A stretch of 8,996 nucleotides of DNA from Pseudomonadota bacterium (GTDB lineage Bacteria > Myxococcota > Myxococcia > Myxococcales > Vulgatibacteraceae), in the NCBI GenBank assembly GCA_023436385.1, contig JAEZJH010000548.1:1-8996 (forward strand), in the 5' to 3' direction. The notes below the pieces were generated by a model. That model was not told where the DNA came from, did no database searches, and saw only the letters and a program-made list of their open reading frames with translations. Position 1 is the stretch's first letter; the number at the start of each line of letters is the position of its first letter. The position numbers and the translations under genes were made by a program. Shown piece by piece: positions 5,768 to 8,996 of this stretch.

Positions 5768-6817
5768 CTAGCGGCGGTTCTGCTCTTCGAGTTCCGCCAC
5801 GCGCTTCGAAAGCGCCCGAACCTGCTTCAGCAGGTCGGGGAGCTGGTGGAGCGCCGCCTGCTCGCGGAGCCACTGCTTGTGCTCGACCGCCGGCCAGCCG
5901 CCCATGGTGGTCCCGGCGGCGACGTCGGAGTGGACGCCGGCCTTCGCCGCGAACCGGGCGCCGTCGCCGACCTCCAGGTGGCCGACCAGTCCGGCCTGGC
6001 CCCCGAGGATCACGCCGGCGCCGAGCTTGGTCGAGCCGGCCACCGCCGAGCACCCGGCGAGGAGCGAGAGCGGCCCGACCTCGACGTTGTGGGCGATCTG
6101 CACCAGGTTGTCGATCTTCACCCCGGGGCCGATCTTGGTGTCACCCAGGGTGCCGCGATCCAGGCAGGTGTTGGCGCCGATCTCCACGTCGTCGCCCACC
6201 ACCACCCGGCCGGCCTGCGGGACCTTGAAGTGCCGGAGGTGCGCCGCGTCGAAGGCGAAGCCGAACCCGTCGCCGCCGATGATCGCCCCGGGCTGCACGA
6301 TGGTGTGCGTCCCCAGGCGGCACTCCTCCCGCACCACCACGCCCGGGTAGAGCAGCGAGTCGGGACCGATCTCCGCGCCGTCGAGGATCGCGCAGCCGGC
6401 GTGGATCACGCAGCGGGCGCCGATCTTCACCCCGCGCCCGACGTAGGCGAAGGGGAGCACGGTGGCGGTGGGATCGACCTCCGCGGTGGGGTCGACGTGG
6501 GCCCGGGGATCGATCCCCGCGGGGTAGACCGGCGGCCGGTGGAACCGGGTCGAGACCCGGGCGAAGGCGAGGTAGGCCTGATCGACGGCGAGGATCGTCG
6601 ACTCCGCCGGCCGCCCCAGGGAGAGGTCGTTCGGCTCGACGATCACCGCCCCGGCCTTCGAGGCCAGGTACTGCGCCTTGTACTTCAGGTTCGAGAAGAA
6701 CGAGAGCTGGTTCGGCCCGGCGGCGTGGAGCGGCGCCACGCCGTCGATCACCCGGTCCCCGTCCCCGTGGACGGTGGCGCCCAGCTCGGCGGCCAGGTCG
6801 GCGATGCGGACTCCCAT
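5768..6817 (-). CDS. lpxD: UDP-3-O-acylglucosamine N-acyltransferase LpxD
   Basis: Adds the second (R)-3-hydroxyacyl chain, to the 2-amino group of UDP-3-O-acylglucosamine, using acyl-ACP; a cytoplasmic trimer. The 349 residues match the family (E. coli 341). The N-terminal uridine-binding domain is at ~1-100, including QLSFFSNLKY (37-46). A hexapeptide beta-helix follows at ~105-310. The signature DGFGFAFD (183-190) and PQAGRVVVGDDVEIGANTCL (200-219) precede VQIAHNV (239-245). Catalytic H243 matches E. coli H239, and H280 (VGHLEV) matches H276. The last ~30 residues (LPDLLKQVRALSKRVAELEE) are amphipathic and look like the C-terminal coiled-coil helix. The start ATG at 6817 lies only two bases after the skp stop, with GAGG five bases upstream inside the end of skp. 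Longer in-frame upstream reading is through skp and not real. Confidence 0.96.
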   Translation of the reverse strand: MGVRIADLAAELGATVHGDGDRVIDGVAPLHAAGPNQLSFFSNLKYKAQYLASKAGAVIVEPNDLSLGRPAESTILAVDQAYLAFARVSTRFHRPPVYPAGIDPRAHVDPTAEVDPTATVLPFAYVGRGVKIGARCVIHAGCAILDGAEIGPDSLLYPGVVVREECRLGTHTIVQPGAIIGGDGFGFAFDAAHLRHFKVPQAGRVVVGDDVEIGANTCLDRGTLGDTKIGPGVKIDNLVQIAHNVEVGPLSLLAGCSAVAGSTKLGAGVILGGQAGLVGHLEVGDGARFAAKAGVHSDVAAGTTMGGWPAVEHKQWLREQAALHQLPDLLKQVRALSKRVAELEEQNRR

Positions 6818-6819
6818 GG

Positions 6820-7356
6820 CTACCTCTTCCCCTGGCTGCCGCCCTTCGACCCGGCGTTGTAGCGCCGCACCAGCTCGTTGGTGAGATCCAGCGAGGGCGG
6901 CGCGTAGAGCAGGCCCGACTCGTTGACCTCGAAGACGAAGGTGAAGCCCTCCTGCTCCGCGATCTGGGAGATCACCTGCCGCATCTTGGCGAAGATGTCG
7001 GAGGTGGCCTTCCGCTCCTCCTCGGAGAGCTCCTTCTGCAGCTTGGCGTAGAGGCCCGACACCCGCACCAGCTCCCGATCCAGCTCCTCGGCCTTCTGGC
7101 GGAGGGTGGCCTCGTCCATGGCGGTGCGCTTCTTGTCGAGCTCTTCCTTCCGCTGCTTGAGCGCGGTCTGCTCCTTGTCGAGCTGCGCCTGGCTCTTGTC
7201 GAACTTCTGCTTGAGGCGGGCCTTGGCGGCCTTCCCCTCCTCGACCTCGTTCAAGGCCCGCTGCAGATCGACGTAGCCCAGCTTGTCTTGGGCGAGCGCG
7301 GCGCCGGGAAGCGCCAGTGCGACGGCGGCGACCGCAGCGGCGACGATGCGGAACAT
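6820..7356 (-). CDS. skp: OmpH/Skp-family periplasmic chaperone
   Basis: Periplasmic holdase that should carry unfolded outer-membrane proteins to the Bam complex. The 178-residue precursor has a clear Sec signal peptide, with basic R3, a hydrophobic Ala/Val/Leu core and the site ALA|QDK after residue 22. The mature protein begins with KLGYVDLQRALNEVEEG (25-41), the OmpH entry motif. A long charged helical region (~42-125) rich in Lys, Glu and Gln would form the coiled-coil arms. The end returns to strand-like FTFVFEVNESGLLYA (138-152) and DLTNELVRRYN (157-167), both typical of OmpH. I use the ATG at 7356 because AGGAG lies six bases upstream and the signal peptide starts there; an in-frame start at 7410 would add residues before the signal. 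The length is slightly above E. coli Skp (161). It lies between bamA and lpxD, as in many Proteobacteria. Confidence 0.93.
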   Translation of the reverse strand: MFRIVAAAVAAVALALPGAALAQDKLGYVDLQRALNEVEEGKAAKARLKQKFDKSQAQLDKEQTALKQRKEELDKKRTAMDEATLRQKAEELDRELVRVSGLYAKLQKELSEEERKATSDIFAKMRQVISQIAEQEGFTFVFEVNESGLLYAPPSLDLTNELVRRYNAGSKGGSQGKR

Positions 7357-7388
7357 GTGAGTCTCCTCTCGTGGAGCGTCGGGCGGCA

Positions 7389-7417
7389 CCTTTAGCACTC
7401 CGCCACGCACCGGCCAA
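7389..7417 (-). promoter_or_regulatory. Weak candidate promoter before skp
   Basis: On the - strand TTGGCC (7417-7412) and TAAAGG (7394-7389) are separated by exactly 17 bases, with TGC directly before the -10-like hexamer (extended -10 style). Matches to the sigma70 consensus are only about four and three of six. If real, it would let skp-lpxD-fabZ-lpxA-lpxI be transcribed apart from bamA, and the 85-base gap leaves room for it. In a genome this GC-rich such matches carry limited weight. Confidence 0.22.
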
Positions 7418-7425
7418 GCGGCGGG

Positions 7426-7439
7426 CGGGCGGCCGCCCG
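7426..7439. other. 14-bp perfect palindrome after bamA stop
   Basis: CGGGCGGCCGCCCG is fully self-complementary and starts two bases beyond the bamA TGA on the - strand. It includes a NotI-type GCGGCCGC. It could be an RNA stem that protects or attenuates the bamA transcript before skp, but it has no U-run and a GC-rich genome will produce such sites by chance. Confidence 0.3.
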
Positions 7440-7441
7440 GG

Positions 7442-8996
7442 TCAGAAGCTGTTCCCGATGGTGAACTCGAAGAGAACGCTCTCGTCCTGCTCCCGCGGGG
7501 TGAGCGGGAAGCCCCACTCGAAGCGGAGCGGGCCGATCGGCGAGAACCACCGGAAGCCGAAGCCCGCGGAGTGGAACAGGCCGAGCGGCAGGTCGTACTG
7601 CGGCTCGTCGAAGAGGGCCCGGTCCTCCGCGTAGACGTTGCCCAGGTCGTAGAAGAGCACGCCTCGGATGCCCACCTGCTCGGCGATCGGGAACTCCAGC
7701 TCGTTGTTGAAGACGAGCTGCTTGTTGCCGCCCAGCTCCACCTCCACCAGGCCGGACGCGGGATCGGGGCTGGGCGCGTACTCCTGCTTGGGCGAGATCG
7801 AGCGGAGCACGTAACCGCGCACGGAGTTGATCCCGCCCAGGTAGTACTTCTCCGACGCCGGGAGGTCCTGGCCCTCCAGGTAGCCGATGGTGGCGTTCAG
7901 CTTGTAGACGAAGCGGAACGGCAGCTCGAAGTACCAGCGGCTGATCCCGGTCCACCGGGTGAAGTCGAAGTCCGAGCCGATCGCCGGATCCGCGCGCTCC
8001 ACCGAGGCCGACTGCACGAAGCCCTGGGACGGGAAGAGGCGGTTGTTGCGGGTGTCCCAGTTCAGCGTCAGCCGCACCGAGGAGGTGAGGCCGTCCCGGA
8101 ATTGGTTCTCCAGGGGCCGGTACCCGCGATCGAGGCCGGTCTGGTCCACCTGCACGTCCTCGAGGGTGTAGGTGACGAAGAGCCGGAGCTCCTCGGTGAA
8201 GCCGACCGGAAGCGGATGGCCGAAGGTGATGTCCCCGCCGGTAGCCATCCGGTCGAAGGTCCCGTAGTCGGCCTCGGTGTTGAAGAAGTTGAAGGAGAAG
8301 GTCCAGTCGGTGTCGAAGAGGTACGGCTCGACGTACTGGAGCTGGATCAGCTGCCGGAGCGAGCTGATCTGGGCGGAGAGCGAGGCCGACTGGCCCCAAC
8401 CGAGCAGGTTGTTCTGCGAGACCTGGGCAGTGGCGATGAAGCTCTCCACCGACGAGAAGCCCGCGCCCACCTGGAAGGTGCCGGTGGGCCGCTCCTTCAC
8501 CTCCACCACGCCGACGATCCGATCGTCGGTGGAGCCGCGGCGGGTGGTGAACTCTACCGTCTCGAAGAAGCCCAGGGCGTTGACCCGGGCCCGGGACTGC
8601 CGGAGCCGGGTGCCGTGGTACCACTCGCCCTCGTAGACCCGGAGCTCCCGGCGGATCACCTTGTCGCGGGTCTTCTCGTTGCCGACGATCTCGATCCGCT
8701 CCCACCGGACCTTGGGACCCTTCTGGATGTCGAAGGTGAGATCGACGGTGCGGTTGTCCGGGTCCACGGCGGTGAGCGGGGTGACGTTGACGAAGGCGTA
8801 GGCCTCGTCGTGGTACCGGTCGGTGATCGCCTGGATGTCCCGGCCCAGCTTGGCCCGGGAGAAGATCTCCCCTTCCCGCACGGAGAGCCGCCGGAAGAAC
8901 TCCTCCTTGTCGCCGAGGAGATCGCCGGAGAAGTCGATCGCGCCCAGGGAGAACTGCTCCCCCTCCTCCACCGGGATGGTGATGGTGAGGTAGCGC
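7442..8996 (-). CDS. bamA: Outer-membrane assembly factor BamA, 5' end outside window
   Basis: Omp85 protein that folds and inserts beta-barrel proteins into the outer membrane. About 518 codons are visible; the frame is open to the right edge, so the N-terminus is missing. Counting from the codon at 8971, residues 1 to ~86 (with about nine residues upstream) form one POTRA domain (FSLGAIDFSGDL; EAYAFVNVTPL), and ~88-160 the last POTRA (VRWERIEIVGNEKTRD; LGFFETVEF). The 16-stranded barrel occupies ~165-509, starting at GTFQVGAGFSSVESF. It includes NLLGWGQ and the conserved VRGY of extracellular loop 6 (384-387, in GGINSVRGY). It ends in a terminal strand finishing in Phe (FEFTIGNSF), the Bam recognition signal. 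The codon at 8971 is an internal GTG, not the true start: coding-like sequence (RYLTITIP) continues before it. BamA rather than TamA is favoured by the skp-lpxD neighbours. Full-length BamA is about 750-850 residues, so roughly a third is missing. Confidence 0.95.
   Translation of the reverse strand, partial: RYLTITIPVEEGEQFSLGAIDFSGDLLGDKEEFFRRLSVREGEIFSRAKLGRDIQAITDRYHDEAYAFVNVTPLTAVDPDNRTVDLTFDIQKGPKVRWERIEIVGNEKTRDKVIRRELRVYEGEWYHGTRLRQSRARVNALGFFETVEFTTRRGSTDDRIVGVVEVKERPTGTFQVGAGFSSVESFIATAQVSQNNLLGWGQSASLSAQISSLRQLIQLQYVEPYLFDTDWTFSFNFFNTEADYGTFDRMATGGDITFGHPLPVGFTEELRLFVTYTLEDVQVDQTGLDRGYRPLENQFRDGLTSSVRLTLNWDTRNNRLFPSQGFVQSASVERADPAIGSDFDFTRWTGISRWYFELPFRFVYKLNATIGYLEGQDLPASEKYYLGGINSVRGYVLRSISPKQEYAPSPDPASGLVEVELGGNKQLVFNNELEFPIAEQVGIRGVLFYDLGNVYAEDRALFDEPQYDLPLGLFHSAGFGFRWFSPIGPLRFEWGFPLTPREQDESVLFEFTIGNSF

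Noticed and set aside
5300..6862. Long + strand open frame opposite lpxD and fabZ
   Set aside because: It is antisense to two well-supported conserved enzymes and its translation shows no recognisable motif, only Arg/Val/Asp/Gly-rich sequence mirroring the hexapeptide repeats.
7392..8705. Long - strand open frame overlapping bamA in another frame
   Set aside because: It is Arg/Gly/Pro-rich with no family signature, while the bamA frame shows POTRA, VRGY and terminal-Phe features.
8969..8971. GTG as the start of bamA
   Set aside because: The frame continues to the window edge with sensible POTRA sequence before it, and a BamA starting here would lack most POTRA domains. The gene is truncated by the window instead.

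Overview
This is a compact, very GC-rich window (about two thirds G+C by eye, strongly G/C third codon positions). It carries the core outer-membrane biogenesis cluster of a Gram-negative (diderm) bacterium. The gene order, the use of lpxI for UDP-2,3-diacylglucosamine hydrolysis, and a neighbouring lipoprotein with a Gly-Gly-Thr/Asp linker plus IPT and NHL domains together suggest a Myxococcota-type (former deltaproteobacterial) genome. That assignment is inference; no RNA marker gene is present.

Layout. From about 99 to 1406 on the + strand lies an RsmB-type 16S rRNA m5C methyltransferase, whose start is slightly uncertain because its frame stays open to the left edge. A 76-base convergent gap with an imperfect hairpin follows. 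On the - strand, 1483-3516 encodes a 677-residue lipoprotein with a lipobox, a 46-residue glycine-rich tether, two IPT/TIG-like domains, a further Ig-like domain and a probable six-bladed NHL propeller. A 205-base non-coding stretch (3517-3721) holds the probable lipoprotein leader and the 3' end of the next operon.

From 8996 down to 3722, still on the - strand, is the cluster bamA (5' end cut by the window edge) - skp/ompH - lpxD - fabZ - lpxA - lpxI. Gaps are 85, 2, 12, 10 and -4 bases. The last five genes look like one translationally coupled unit, with Shine-Dalgarno sequences lying on or just before the upstream stop codons and an ATGA overlap between lpxA and lpxI.

How the genes work together. 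FabZ and LpxA draw on the same (3R)-hydroxyacyl-ACP pool. LpxA puts the first acyl chain on UDP-GlcNAc. LpxC, not in this window, must deacetylate the product. LpxD adds the second chain and LpxI hydrolyses UDP-2,3-diacylglucosamine to lipid X. Skp and BamA handle outer-membrane proteins, so the cluster couples lipid A supply with beta-barrel assembly. lpxB, which often follows lpxA or lpxI, is not here. I see no mobile element, CRISPR array, RNA gene or defence system. The region is mostly conserved housekeeping, with the NHL/IPT lipoprotein as its only accessory-looking gene.
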